From: Buxus sempervirens
Lineage: Eukaryota; Streptophyta; Magnoliopsida; Buxales; Buxaceae
Assembly: GCA_947561395.2 (NCBI GenBank)
Contig: OX387194.1
Coordinates: forward strand, 10,836,048-10,900,047
Length of the DNA: 64,000 bases
Reading direction: 5' to 3'
Shown in pieces: positions 23,065-33,884 of the stretch; the stretch's first letter is position 1, and every line of letters starts with the position of its first letter. The notes under the pieces were generated by a model. That model was not told the DNA's origin and searched no databases. It saw nothing but the letters and a program-made list of their open reading frames with translations. The translations under genes were made by a program, and so were the position numbers.

Positions 23065-25290
23065 GTCAGCACCCCATTTTTGCACCATAAAATTGTTCAA
23101 AAAGCATATCTTAAACCGGCATATATGTTGGCACGTAAATCGAGGTTTTTATAATGGACCCGTCTTTAAATAACAAGCCCATAATAAAGAGAATTCTGAG
23201 CCGATTCTAATGCACCAAACCGTGTTCAAATCGAATCTCAAACAGCTAAGTTATGAATAAAAGAAATAAAGAGTAGTTTGGGGATTTTTACAAAACCGAA
23301 ATTGGATGCCACATAGCAACCACGTGTACACCATGGTGGCTGCCATGTAACCAATGATGAATTAAAATTTTGTGGGGTTGTTTTAGTAAATAAGTAAGTT
23401 TCCTAATGGGGTTTCTTATGCAAATAAATAACAAAGTTAATAAAAGTTTAAGATTAAAAAAAATAATAATAATAAACAAAGAGAAATGAGTTGGACGAAT
23501 TGGTCCAACTCATATTCTCTTGAGATATTGAGACAAAGCTTAAAAAAATATATAAGCCTAATAAAAATGTGGGACAAAATAGACTTTGACCAAACCTAAT
23601 TGAATGAGGGTGTTTAAGAGAAGAAGAGGAAGAGTTAAGGGTTTAAAGAGAGGAAGAGGAAGGGTTAGTTGTTTAAGAGAGGAAGAGGAGAAGTTAAGGA
23701 AATGAGAGGTTTAGGAGAGGAAGAGGAAAGGTTAGGGGTTAAGAAATTGAAGGGGTGAGAACTCTCTATAAAATGGCTTGAAGTTAGGAGCAAAAGGAGG
23801 AGGAGAAAAAGAAAGAGAGTTCTTTGAAGAAAAAAAAAGAGAGCAAGTAAGAGAGTTCTTTGAAAGAAAAAGCAGCAAGTAGGAAGAAATTGAGAAAAGA
23901 AGAGGGACGTTTACTAGCAAGGAGGGAGAAAAGAAAACTGCTGTTCACGACACACCAAGGTTCCAAGACCTGATTTGAAGTGTCAATTCATAACAGGTGA
24001 GTCATTTGTTTAATACATTGTATGAGACCTCTCTTTCATTACAATTTTTGAGATAAGATTACATGATTGGTGAGACACACGTATATATGTTTGATGGCTT
24101 TGGGTAATTATATCATGTAAAAAAAAAGACAAAGATGTAAAATTCTGAGTTTTTTTTCTGCATTAGGTTTGCACATGTTTTCCAGATAAACCAATTTTTT
24201 TCACCTAGTTCTATTTTGATTCAAGTCTGGAGTCCTTCATGAGATTTGTGGTATTTTATTTTAGTTTAATCTAAAAATATGCTCGAGACCCTACACTATG
24301 AGTAGGTATTTTATTTTTAATTTTATTTGGTTCAGATTTTCAATTGGAAATGTTTAACAGTAAATTTTGGAGCTTCATATCTCTTAAATGAAAATGAATT
24401 TTTGAAAACTGCTATAGGTTATTTTAGTGTTTAAAGTCATGATTCTAAGGAATCAAATTTCGCACAATTTGATTAAGAATTGATGGCGATATGAATTTTT
24501 GAATGTAGATAGCGCAGTAATTCAGGTTGTTTCATTTTTTTTGTTTCCTTTGTAAATTAGTAATTAGGCCATGGATAAAAGTAGTTCAGGTGGATTCATT
24601 TTCTTGCCTTGTAAATTAGTAATTAGTTAATCTTGCATGATAAAAACAATAGAAAACAAAACAAAACAAAAATAATAAATAAAAAGAAAAGGAAAAAGCA
24701 AATGAAACAAGCATTGAAGCGATGATTATTTCTTGTGGTTGAAAATGTTTCTTCTTTTGTCTCTTGTGATTTTTTTTTTGTTCTTGTTTGTTTTCTTACT
24801 ACATGAAATGTACATAGTAGCCCTCCATTCTCCCAATGTAGATATGTTATTATGAGAGGCTAAAGCATTTTATTTGAAGTGGCCGAATTGTACATGTTTA
24901 GTTTTGTTAGTTTTATTTAGTTTACTAGCTCATTTTAGTTTGGTTTCATCATTGATGTTAGAATTTGTTTTTTTGAATGTTATTATTTGTTTTGTTAGTT
25001 TTATTTGTTTAATCTTACATCTCCCAATGTAGATATGTTATTATTAGAATTTGTTAAAAATAAAAATAATAAATAAGAGAGCCCATTAAATATCCAACTA
25101 ATTTAAGGGAACCCATTTCGGTGAGACAACCTAGGGTGTTCAAGGACTTTCTTGGGTTGTAATAGGGTCACTTATCCGGAATCACTGGTGCAGACCAAAA
25201 AATCAAAACAAGGTGTCTACCTGCATCATTTCAGGTAGTGGCGACTCCATAATACATGTAACGCGTTTTTTTCAGCGCGCCCGAGGTGCG
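23065..25290 (+). mobile_element. LTR-retrotransposon-derived insertion (LTR plus leader)
   Basis: Starts near TGTCAGCACCCCATTTTTG, a typical gypsy LTR start. It contains a purine-rich tandem stretch (GAAGAGGAAGAG at 23610-23740) and a TATA box at about 23764-23772 (TCTATAAAATGG). Near 25240 TAGTGGCGACTCC resembles the primer-binding region of Tat/Ogre-type gypsy elements. No coding region survives and the right boundary is approximate. It lies inside the hAT-like element at the GGCC site. Confidence 0.6.
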
Positions 25291-25459
25291 CACTGTCGGG
25301 CCAACTAAGTTGGGCGTGCTATAGTGGGCCAGCCCACGTCGAAGCGGGCCTGTGCCGCCCGCGGGTAGAGCGTGCACAGCCTGCCCGGCCGCGTGCCGGG
25401 CTCAGGCCACATAGCCCGATAAGCACTCCTAACCCAAAGTACACCCATGCATTACCAAG

Positions 25460-26185
25460 TAGGGGTGCTTATCGGGTTTGGGGTCGCGGCTTGTTTGGGC
25501 ACGCGGTCCGACAGGCTGTGGCACGCCAGCCCGAGCCCGCTTCTAAGCGGATCGCCCACGAGCCGGACTGCTATGGGGCATGCCCAACTTAGTTGGGCCA
25601 ATTAGGTTCGTGGATTGGGTTTAAAAAAGGAAATGGAAACTGTCGACAGCAGGGTTTAAAGTCTGTCTCCTTAACCACTAGAATATATCGACTTCTTGCA
25701 TCAATAGTATCATAATTAAATTATTTTAGCTAAAAATTAAGGATACCCCCACGATTGTTGGAAAATATAATTATAGAAGCTCTTATATAATCAATCAAAG
25801 CTAAGAAAATAATTAAGTATAAATAAGCCCAAAAAGCTGTTATAAAATCTCCAATTAAATATATTTGTTAAGTCCATGGTTTTTAATTAGACTACTTTAA
25901 GTCTTTAATGGGTGTAATTTATATATATATATTTTTAGCAAAATCTATCCCAATATGTGTAAGATAATTTTGTGAATAATAAAAATATTTTTCAGAATTT
26001 TTTTGTGATTTTTTCTTGAATTCTTTTTTAAAAATTGCTTTTAATACCCCTAACCCGTCGGGCCAGGGGTCTTGGCTAAACGGGCCGCGCGTGCCGCGAC
26101 ACACGCAACCCGCCTGGCCCGTGGCCTGCCCGGTACGCCCCAGTCGTGCCTGGGCCGTGCTGGGCTAGCACGATAAGCACCCCTA
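25460..26185 (+). mobile_element. Second hAT-like element of the same family (726 bp)
   Basis: Ends TAGGGGTGCTTATCGGG and the complement of TAGGGGTGCTTATCGTG. It is the inverse of the parts of the element at 22407-25431, giving two arms of roughly 600 bp that could fold as one hairpin. Flanks do not show a clear 8-bp duplication. Confidence 0.72.
25641..25692 (-). pseudogene. Shortened tRNA-Ser-derived sequence, inverse copy
   Basis: On the minus strand GTCGATATATTCTAGTGG, then TTAAGGAGACAGACTTTAAA and CCCTGCTGTCGAC. It lacks the anticodon-to-T-arm middle but keeps the complementary ends GTCGA and TCGAC. Confidence 0.68.
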
Positions 26186-26193
26186 CACCCAAT

Positions 26194-26640
26194 TACTACC
26201 TAAAGTACCCCCCAATTATACCTAAGGTACCCTACTTGAATATTTAAGGTACCCCACTTGTATACTTAAAGTACCCCCTTGTATTGCCTAAGGTACCCCA
26301 CTTGTATACCTAAGGTACCCCATTGTTTTACCTAAAGTACCCTCTTGTTTTATTTAAAATACCCCCTTGATTTATCTAAGGTACCCTCATGTGTTTGTCT
26401 AAGGTACCCCATGGTTTACCTAAGATACACCCCCTTATATAACTAAGGCACACCTCTTCTATAACTAAGGTACCTCTCTCAATATAACTAAGGTACACCC
26501 CCAAGTATACCTAGAGTATACCTCTTAGAATAACTAAGGTAAACCCCTTGAAATACCAAGGTACCCCCTCAAATAACACTAAGGTACCCCCACTTAACAC
26601 TAAGGTACCCCCTAGTATGCCTTAGGTACATCCTAGGGTT
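26194..26640 (+). repeat. 22-bp minisatellite, right part
   Basis: About twenty units near CTAAGGTACCCCACTTGTATAC, period 21-23 bp, most carrying the KpnI-like core GGTACC. Same array as 22055-22398. Confidence 0.9.
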
Positions 26641-26691
26641 TTAGTTGAATAAAAGCTTTGTTTAGGGGCAGATTTGAAAGACCAAAAGGTG

Positions 26692-26700
26692 GGTATATAA
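26692..26700 (+). promoter_or_regulatory. TATA box of the long LTR
   Basis: GTATATAAAAGG lies just after the minisatellite and before a purine-rich leader, where an LTR U3/R border is expected. Confidence 0.5.
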
Positions 26701-28123
26701 AAGGATGTTCTAACTAAAATATCTAGTGTTTTGAAAACCCCCTTCCTTGTCTTGGATGTATAGAACAAGAGAAGAAAAAAGGGAGCTTGCTTGAAAGCTT
26801 CAAGAAGAAGGAGAAGAAGAGGAGAGTTGAAGAGAAGTTGTGCTTCTCCATTAAACAAGTAAGTAGCAAACCCTTCAAAACAAAATGTATTACCAAAATT
26901 CGTATTCTCTCTCTAGGGTTTAAGTTATTTAAAGAAATGATCTTGCATGTTGGTTTTTGCTTCTAAAATTTGTAGGGTTTTGGTTGTAAAACAATCTTGT
27001 TTAGTTTCTATTGATTTACAACCTTTATTGGTTATATTTCAAATTAGGGTTTGAGTTTGGTATTTTGAATGATGTTTTATATGTTGGATTTGTGTTCATG
27101 TGGATTTGGGATGATTATCTGTTTTGGGAGGTGTTTTTAAGTGTGTTGAGATGATTTATGAACATCTCATTTGGTATTGGAAAGGTTAGGAATGATTTGT
27201 ATGAGTTTTGTGTTAAAAATAACCAAAAATACTTCAAAACCCGACCTGGCGATTAATCCTGAAAATTAGCGATTAATCCTAAGCCAAAACCCCAAAAAAT
27301 GAGTTTACGTTAAGGACAGGATTAGTCTCGCGATTAATCGCGAGCGTCAACGCTCGAACGTCCATGAGGACGCGCGAATGTCAGGCACTTTTTATCCTCA
27401 ATGCGCGAATGCCCATCCTGAATGCCCGAACGTTAGGGCTAATCGCCCCTGGGTGATTAATCCAAGAGCTAATTGTGGATGCTGTTTTTGATAGTTCTTC
27501 ACCCTTTTCTTCCCCAATCCTTTCTCAAGCAACCTAAGCCTTCTACACAACATCCTTATTACATAAAAGACAAGTAAATGTCTTGTGTATTTATTGCTCC
27601 ATTTATTTAAGTCTTTACATCTAAATAAGGTTTTACTCCCCATTTGGAACCATTAAAATACTCCTAAAGCCCAATTCTCAACCAATAAAAATTCAACTTT
27701 CCAGTTCATGCCTAAATTTCTAGTTTGGTCCAATTTTCACCAAAAACCACTTTTGAGTTTGATACCCAAATGAGTGATTCAGAAGCCCATAAAATTCCAG
27801 AAAACTTTTCAACCCTCCAATAGACTATAATCAGAAATTGAGCTTGAAACTCCTTGTAGATTTGTCTAGAAAAATCCTATACCCCAAAAGTCAACTTTTT
27901 TAACCAGACTTGGAATCCATTGATTTTTGGTATGGTGGCTTTATTGAGAATCCTAAGACTATCCCACTCATCCAAAATGTGTTTTGAAGATTTTATGACA
28001 TTCATCTTGGTTGAATTGGATTTATGAAAGCGAGATTGAAAAACTTTTATATGATTTGACAAGGCTCATGGCCTATAGTTTTATTGGCGGTAGATGAGGA
28101 ATTTCACTTGGCATGTGTCATGA

Positions 28124-28500
28124 ACATGCAGTGTAGAGGGGCAATCCGCTTGGCCTTGATTCATTGGGCAGTGTAAAGGCACTCCGCTTGGCCTTGATTT
28201 GAACACTGGTTTTACTCACTGATTTGAATGGTTTGGTGTGAGTTGTGAGTCGTCTAATTGGACGTTGTTTTTAGTGTGGATCAACAATGAGTCTAGTGTT
28301 GGTGTTGGCTTGTTAGCCTTAATGTCCTTGTCCATTTATTGTGATTCATCGGGCAGTGTAGAGGTTACTCTGCTTGGCCTTGATTCATCGGGTAGTGTAG
28401 AGATACTCCGCTTGGCCTTGATTTATCGGCAGTGTGGAGACGCTCCACTTAACCTTGATTCATCGGGCAGTGTAGAGGTACTCCGCTTGGCCTTGATCCT
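28124..28500 (+). repeat. Approximately 39-bp direct repeats in the long LTR
   Basis: The unit TCATCGGGCAGTGTAGAGGT, then ACTCCGCTTGGCCTTGAT, recurs two times at 28124-28200 and four times at 28346-28497. The open frame at 28238-28522 is only a by-product of the repeat. Confidence 0.85.
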
Positions 28501-29272
28501 TAGTTCGGTTGTTCTTAGATAGTGGTCATTAATCTAATTTAAAGACACACCAACTCACAAGTCCTACCAAGACATGCTTGCAGTATTTGATTGTATTTAT
28601 TGATTTTGATTTCATGTGTTATCCGATTGAGATATTTGACTTGGAATTACATTTGTATCCTATTGAATTGTTCTGGTTTATATTTGGTACTTTATCTTTG
28701 AGTATGTTATCATGATGTTATAAAACTGCATAAATTGTTTCTATACATGTATGTTTACTGATTAGTGGGACTTTAAGTCTCACGCGTGTTTTGTTTTACC
28801 GGATTTGTTTTCAAATCCTCCTGGTGAGCTACGCATTGGGGGAGATATTAAGGGAGATCCAGATTATATGCCAGAGGACTGCTACCACCCATAGTAGGAT
28901 TCTCTTTATGATGTGGTATTTTGTTGAGGGAGTTGTAAATGGGATATAAATAATATTGTTGGACTTATACTTTGAGAGATATCTTTTGTATATGTCTATA
29001 TATTTATGAAAGAACTTGTGAGCATTTAGTTGCCTTAGTTGTATTTTGTATACATAGACATCTTATCTTTTAGAGATATTATACAGATGATCATTTGTTA
29101 TATAGAAATTTTTATTCCATGCTTCTCTAGCTTATGCACTCTGATGATTACATTGTAATTGCCCAGGTTATTGTGTTTATCAGGTTCTATTGGGCCCATA
29201 AGTAGGTCTCGGGGACAGGTCGGTGCCGTGATAAGGCAGACCCAGATTTGGGGCACTACATATATAATGCAT

Positions 29273-29273
<1 letters not shown>

Positions 29274-29303
<30 letters not shown>

Positions 29304-29333
29304 CATATATATACACACACACACACCCACACA
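29274..29333. repeat. (CA)n microsatellite
   Basis: Two CA runs separated by a TA-rich spacer, just outside the solo LTR. Confidence 0.95.
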
Positions 29334-29390
29334 AATAAATTGTTATTTACATTATCTAATTAAGTTTAGTTTTAATAAATAAATTAGAAA

Positions 29391-32300
29391 ATGAACCCTA
29401 GGACTTTCCTTATAACCAATGAAATGAAATATCTTGGACAACCTTTACCAAATCTTGATGAGACCCTACCCTTGATGTTGCCCCAGACGTTACAACTGAA
29501 AAGGTATCATCTTCGAGACCTAAAGGCAAAAGAGCTCGAATTTATACTCTTTAGAAATATTTTTAAAATTAAAAAGGTTGAAAGATTAGGAGAGAAGGAA
29601 ATTTGTGTACATAGCAAAGCATGCTTCAACTACAAAAATTTAGATAGTATAGGCTACCTTCAAAGACATTTGCAAAATTGCCTTCCAAAATATGGTGATA
29701 GTGAGCCTAGGCAATCACAATTTACTACTAATGGGTCTAATATATCTAACTTTTCTTATTGCCAACGAGTGGCTAGAGAAGCAATGGTAAAATGGATAAT
29801 TCAAGACGAATGACCCTTTTGACTTTTAGAAAGTCGAAGATTTAATTTAATGGTAACCGACACTTGAATACCACAATATACATATTTTTCATGCAACGTT
29901 ATTAGGAATGATGTCTCATGATTATATAAAAAATAAAAATAGGAATTAATAAACATTTTTCAACTAGTAGTGGAAAGGTAGCTTTAATTATAAATATACA
30001 AATGGTAGATTATTTAGTTGTAACTACACATTATGTAGATGAAAATTGGAACATGGAAAGAAGAGCAGTAGTATAAAATCCCAGATTTTAATAATAAATA
30101 AATAAATAGACTAATTGGTTAATAATATGCAGGAGATAAGATTTTGGTTCAACCCGGAGGAGGTCAAGATGAACCGGAGATGATAGGAGAGCCTATATAA
30201 GGCAAGTACATGATTATTGACCAAGTATAATTTTAATATACTAATTAGTTATGCTATGGTTTATATTAGTAAGAACTAATTAGAAATAAAATAAAAGATA
30301 AACCATAGGGGGAGTAGTCTAACCCAAGGAGAGTGGGTTGACCCGGAATTAGTTGGTTCAAGGTTAAAGGTTTGTTTGTAAATTGGTTTAATGAAGAGAG
30401 GGCAATTTAGTAAAAGACTTTAAATAATAAAGAAAACCTAATACATGCATGAGTAACCCACGTCCATCACAAAATAGAAGCAGCCATGCGTTCCTTGGTT
30501 TTCTCCTATTCTTCTTATTTGCTTCCTTGTGACTAAACCAAACCCTAAACAACTTGTTGGAGCCGTCTTAGAGAAGGAAAAGAGAGGATTTTTGTGCATA
30601 GAAACTCAGGTAAGAGCAAGTCAATAGAAAGTTCTGTTTTTGAGAGATAGAAGTGTTGTTGGGTTCCTAAAGTGGTGATTTTCTTAACCCAGACGTGATC
30701 GAGGCTTGTTGATCGTTTGGCAATCTTAGTAGTGATTTTTCATTGCTCTTAGAGAAGGTTTAAGTCCTAGAAATAGGTAAGTAGTCCCTTTGACGCTTTC
30801 ATAAATATAAATTCGTGTTTAGACGATATACATGGTTAATCGATGATTTGATGCGTTGTATTTGTTATTTATGATGTTTTAATTGTTGGGAATTGTTCTA
30901 GCATGTTTATAAAGTGTTTTAAAATGATTTAGAATGGTTTTGATGCATTGAATATCGAGTTATGGAATTTTTGTTGAATTTCGCAAAGTTATGGATTTTT
31001 CACGTATCGGGCCGCTTGAGCAGTCGCTCAGCGCCCTATGTATTTATTCAAAACCGGAGAGCAATTTTGCCTAGATTGAATTGTCGTTAGAACAGTCGCT
31101 CAAGCGACCTCCCCTAAAACAACCTATTGTGAAGGCCGTTCGAGCGCCCTTGGCCACTTGAGCGACCTGTCTGTCAGATTTTTGGAAACTTACTTTTCAA
31201 CATAGTTTTTCACTACGGAAGTGTTTTTATCCAATTTTAACCTATGTACTATCAAGATTGGGGTATTTGGGGATTGTTTGCACTGGCGGATGTTTAAAAA
31301 TCAATTTTATAAAGATTTTGGGTAGATGTTTCTAAAGAGACACTTTTACTTGATTCTATTGTTCTAAAAGATTTTAGTTTTAACCAAGGTTGGTTTTGTG
31401 AGTTCATACACCTGTATTTTGGTGATATGAAGGTATTTTGTACATCGATGGAGTCGATACACATTCGGGACATATTGGCCCGTTGAAACCTGGAGTTTTG
31501 GATATATGTCTTGGTACATTCTAATTTGGTTTTGGGTCACTGGTGTGACAAAGCTGGTGCCTGATTTATTGTTTCCCGCATTGGCGGATTTGGTTATACA
31601 GATAAGGTTTTGTATTTGGTGGGTGTTATTGAGAAGTATGTCAATTACCCTGGTTGGTTTTCTCACTGTTGAGTGGGCTTAGCAGTTATATGGATCCATA
31701 GAATAGCTAGTAAGTGAAAGGTGTATTAGAGGGATTTGAATTCTGTGTCTGAGGCATTCCATCATCTTGAGGATGGTACCGTTCTTGGTTTGGTCGGTTG
31801 CTACGTTACCCACTCCTGGATTGGTTGGGCCGTACATGCTAACTCATGGTTGGGTTCTTCTGTTGGTGTTGAATAGCCAGACTGCAGGGCAGCTGGTCCA
31901 TCGTAATTCGGTTAGGTAGCATATTGGCACATGTCTACTCTCTTTCTCTGGTATTCTATTTCATGAGTCCCATGAGGTGGACAAATTGTATTTCATTGTT
32001 GTCTTGAATCTTATTGTGATTATTCTGATTAAGCGTTGCATGTTTTAATGTGGTCAACTATTTGCATAACTGTTTACTGAGATGTTATTTCTCACATTAT
32101 TGTTTTATCAGTTTTGTTTTCAGATATTCCTGGAGAAGACGTTGCTAGGGTAGAGACTTTGGGGGGATTATTATGATTACCAGAAAGAAGACTATTTCAT
32201 TCCTGTATAGGTCTAGGAGGACTTTGAGAGATGATTAGATTTATTCTCTTAGGAATTTGGATGTCATTTGAAGGATTATTAGTATCTTTATTCCACACCC

Positions 32301-33060
32301 TGGGTGGATGTTATTTATTTTATTTAGTAAAACCCTTTCTAGACTTTATAGATGAAATATTAATGGATTATTTTAGTGGTTTAATTCCGCGCTTCTTGAA
32401 AGATGTTTTCATTTCCGCACTCTGATATAATAAATGAAATTGTTTAAGTCTGGAATAGGTGTTTTGGGCCATTTTCCCTAACGAACCAGATTTAGGTTTA
32501 TGTGTTTAAATAAACCTGGATCTGGGGCGTTACAAGTAGCTTTTAGTGCATAAGAATATAACCATTATGGAGTAACTATAGCTAGTGCAATTGAAAAATG
32601 TAGTTAGAGAATACAAATTACAAAATAAAAATAATATTTTTTAGCACTTGATAACGTAAATACTAATAAGGTTGCGGATGATATTTCATATTTAATGTGC
32701 CTGTCACATCATAAATTTAATTATGCAAGATGGATTAAAAACGGTAAATCATCATATAAAAGATATTAGAGATGCAATAAGATTTAAAAAATGTCTAATT
32801 CTTTACATAAAGAATTTAAAGTTTCTTATAAAAGTTTTGGATTTAAACTTAAAATTTTTTTTCTTATATGTTGAACATAGGTGGAATTCAATATTTTTTA
32901 TGTTAAAAACTACACAATTTAGAGACATACTTTCACATTTAATAGATAAAAAATATCAGTTTGTTCAATTGATGAATTTGACTAGGTAATAGCTAAAAAT
33001 TTAAGAGATTTTTTAACATCTCTTAGAATATCTTAAAATTCCTACTCTGCTAGAATTCGT
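29391..33060 (+). pseudogene. hAT transposase relic split by a solo LTR
   Basis: The frame at 29391-29813 encodes a BED-type zinc finger (ICVHSKACFNY, then GYLQRHLQNCLPK). Frameshifted remains of the next conserved blocks follow to 30066 (LIINIQMV, then TTHYVDENW). After the LTR, 32540-33000 continues with the catalytic-domain stretch (DNVNTNKVADDI-like, MQDGLKTV, VEHRWNSIFFMLKTT). Several stops and frameshifts make it non-functional. The alternation of BED finger, central domain and RWNS motif is typical of Ac/hAT transposases of plants. The C-terminal dimerisation domain is not seen before NRPB9. Confidence 0.8.
30067..32539 (+). mobile_element. Solo LTR (2463 bp) with 5-bp target duplication
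   Basis: AGTAG at 30067-30071 and 32535-32539 brackets 30072-32534. The ends are TATAAAATCCCAG (from TGTAAAATCCC) and CTGGGGCGTTACA, similar in style to the LTR at 21543-29260. A TATA box, CCTATATAAGGC, sits at about 30190. No internal region is present. It interrupts the hAT transposase. Confidence 0.85.
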
Positions 33061-33330
33061 CATGGGAGATGAAGAATGAAATCATCTGCTCCTACTTGCA
33101 GTAGACCACATTTGAGTGAGATGCTGCCATGCCAAACATGTTATGGCTATTGATTTTTTTATTAAGAAAAATCTTGTTACATTTTTCAACACAAAATACT
33201 TTTACGAATGAGATTCTTTACATGGCAATATCTCAAACTAAATAGTACAGTGTAAGAGGTGGGATGAAATTGTCACGATTGCTTTTCCATATTTTTTAAT
33301 GTGAAATGTGATTCTAACTACATCCTTTAG

Positions 33331-33392
33331 CCCTGTAGGGCTATTGGCACTTGAGCGTGTGCCCTGTAGGGCTATTGGCACTTGAGCGTGTG
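33331..33392. repeat. 31-bp perfect tandem duplication
   Basis: CCCTGTAGGGCTATTGGCAC plus TTGAGCGTGTG occurs twice in a row, about 500 bp upstream of NRPB9. A related CCTGTAGGGCC lies at 33442. Confidence 0.9.
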
Positions 33393-33791
33393 CAGGATTA
33401 GATGATCCGAAGCTAACAGACCATTTCTTTCGTCTTTACATCCTGTAGGGCCTTTATCTAGAACCTTATTTGCAGTTTTTCATAGGATTACTAAAAAATT
33501 TACAGTTATACCATTCGTGGTACACATGGCATGATCCTAATGCATGCTGCAAATAAGAATGTAGATAAAGGCACTACAGGATCTCAATTGATTTCGAGCC
33601 GGGCAAACTGGAACTCCGGTCAACAAATATACTCCTTGAAATGCTGTCGCACGTGTGCAATTCGTCAGATTTCTTTATCAGAAAGGCCACTCGTGTTTCT
33701 ATTTGAAAACTGGAAAAACCGAACTCGTATCATCTTCTAGCTTCTTTCAGTCCAAAGCAAAATCTACTGGTGACTGAGAGCCAGCTCTTGC

Positions 33792-33806
33792 ATATATTTT
33801 TATATA
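33792..33806 (+). promoter_or_regulatory. Possible TATA region of NRPB9
   Basis: TATATTTTTATATAC lies about 80-95 bases before the NRPB9 start codon. The only evidence is position and composition. Confidence 0.4.
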
Positions 33807-33884
33807 CGGGCCGAGAAACAACGAAGAACTCGAAAGGGGAAACTTGGAAAAGCACTTTTTCACTCTTATACATTCGCATTCAAG

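Larger units (their letters stand above)
22399..25439 (-). mobile_element. Non-autonomous hAT-like element carrying an LTR-derived insertion
   Basis: ACCCAAAG at 22399-22406 and 25432-25439 is a perfect 8-bp target duplication around 22407-25431. The ends are TAGGCTTGCTTTTCG and the complement of TAGGAGTGCTTATCG. Positions 22407-23064 plus about 25290-25431 match the neighbouring element at 25460-26185 in inverse orientation. The 2.2 kb between is a separate insertion. It sits inside the minisatellite. Confidence 0.8.
21538..29265 (+). mobile_element. Long solo LTR of a gypsy-like retrotransposon, with nested insertions
   Basis: TATAT at 21538-21542 and 29261-29265 is a 5-bp target duplication. 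The sequence between starts TGTAAAACCCCGTCC and ends TTTGGGGCACTACA, the usual edges of one class of plant gypsy LTRs. Without the nested DNA at 22407-26185 it would be about 3.9 kb. A TATA box sits near 26692. No primer-binding site, gag or pol is present, so this is a solo LTR left by LTR-LTR recombination. The lineage is not certain. Confidence 0.75.

Noticed and set aside
28124..28500. CRISPR-like array
   Set aside because: Units are contiguous, without unique spacers, in a plant LTR.
28238..28522. 94-codon frame with repeated GSVEVLRLAL-like units
   Set aside because: It is only the 39-bp direct repeat read in frame inside a solo LTR.
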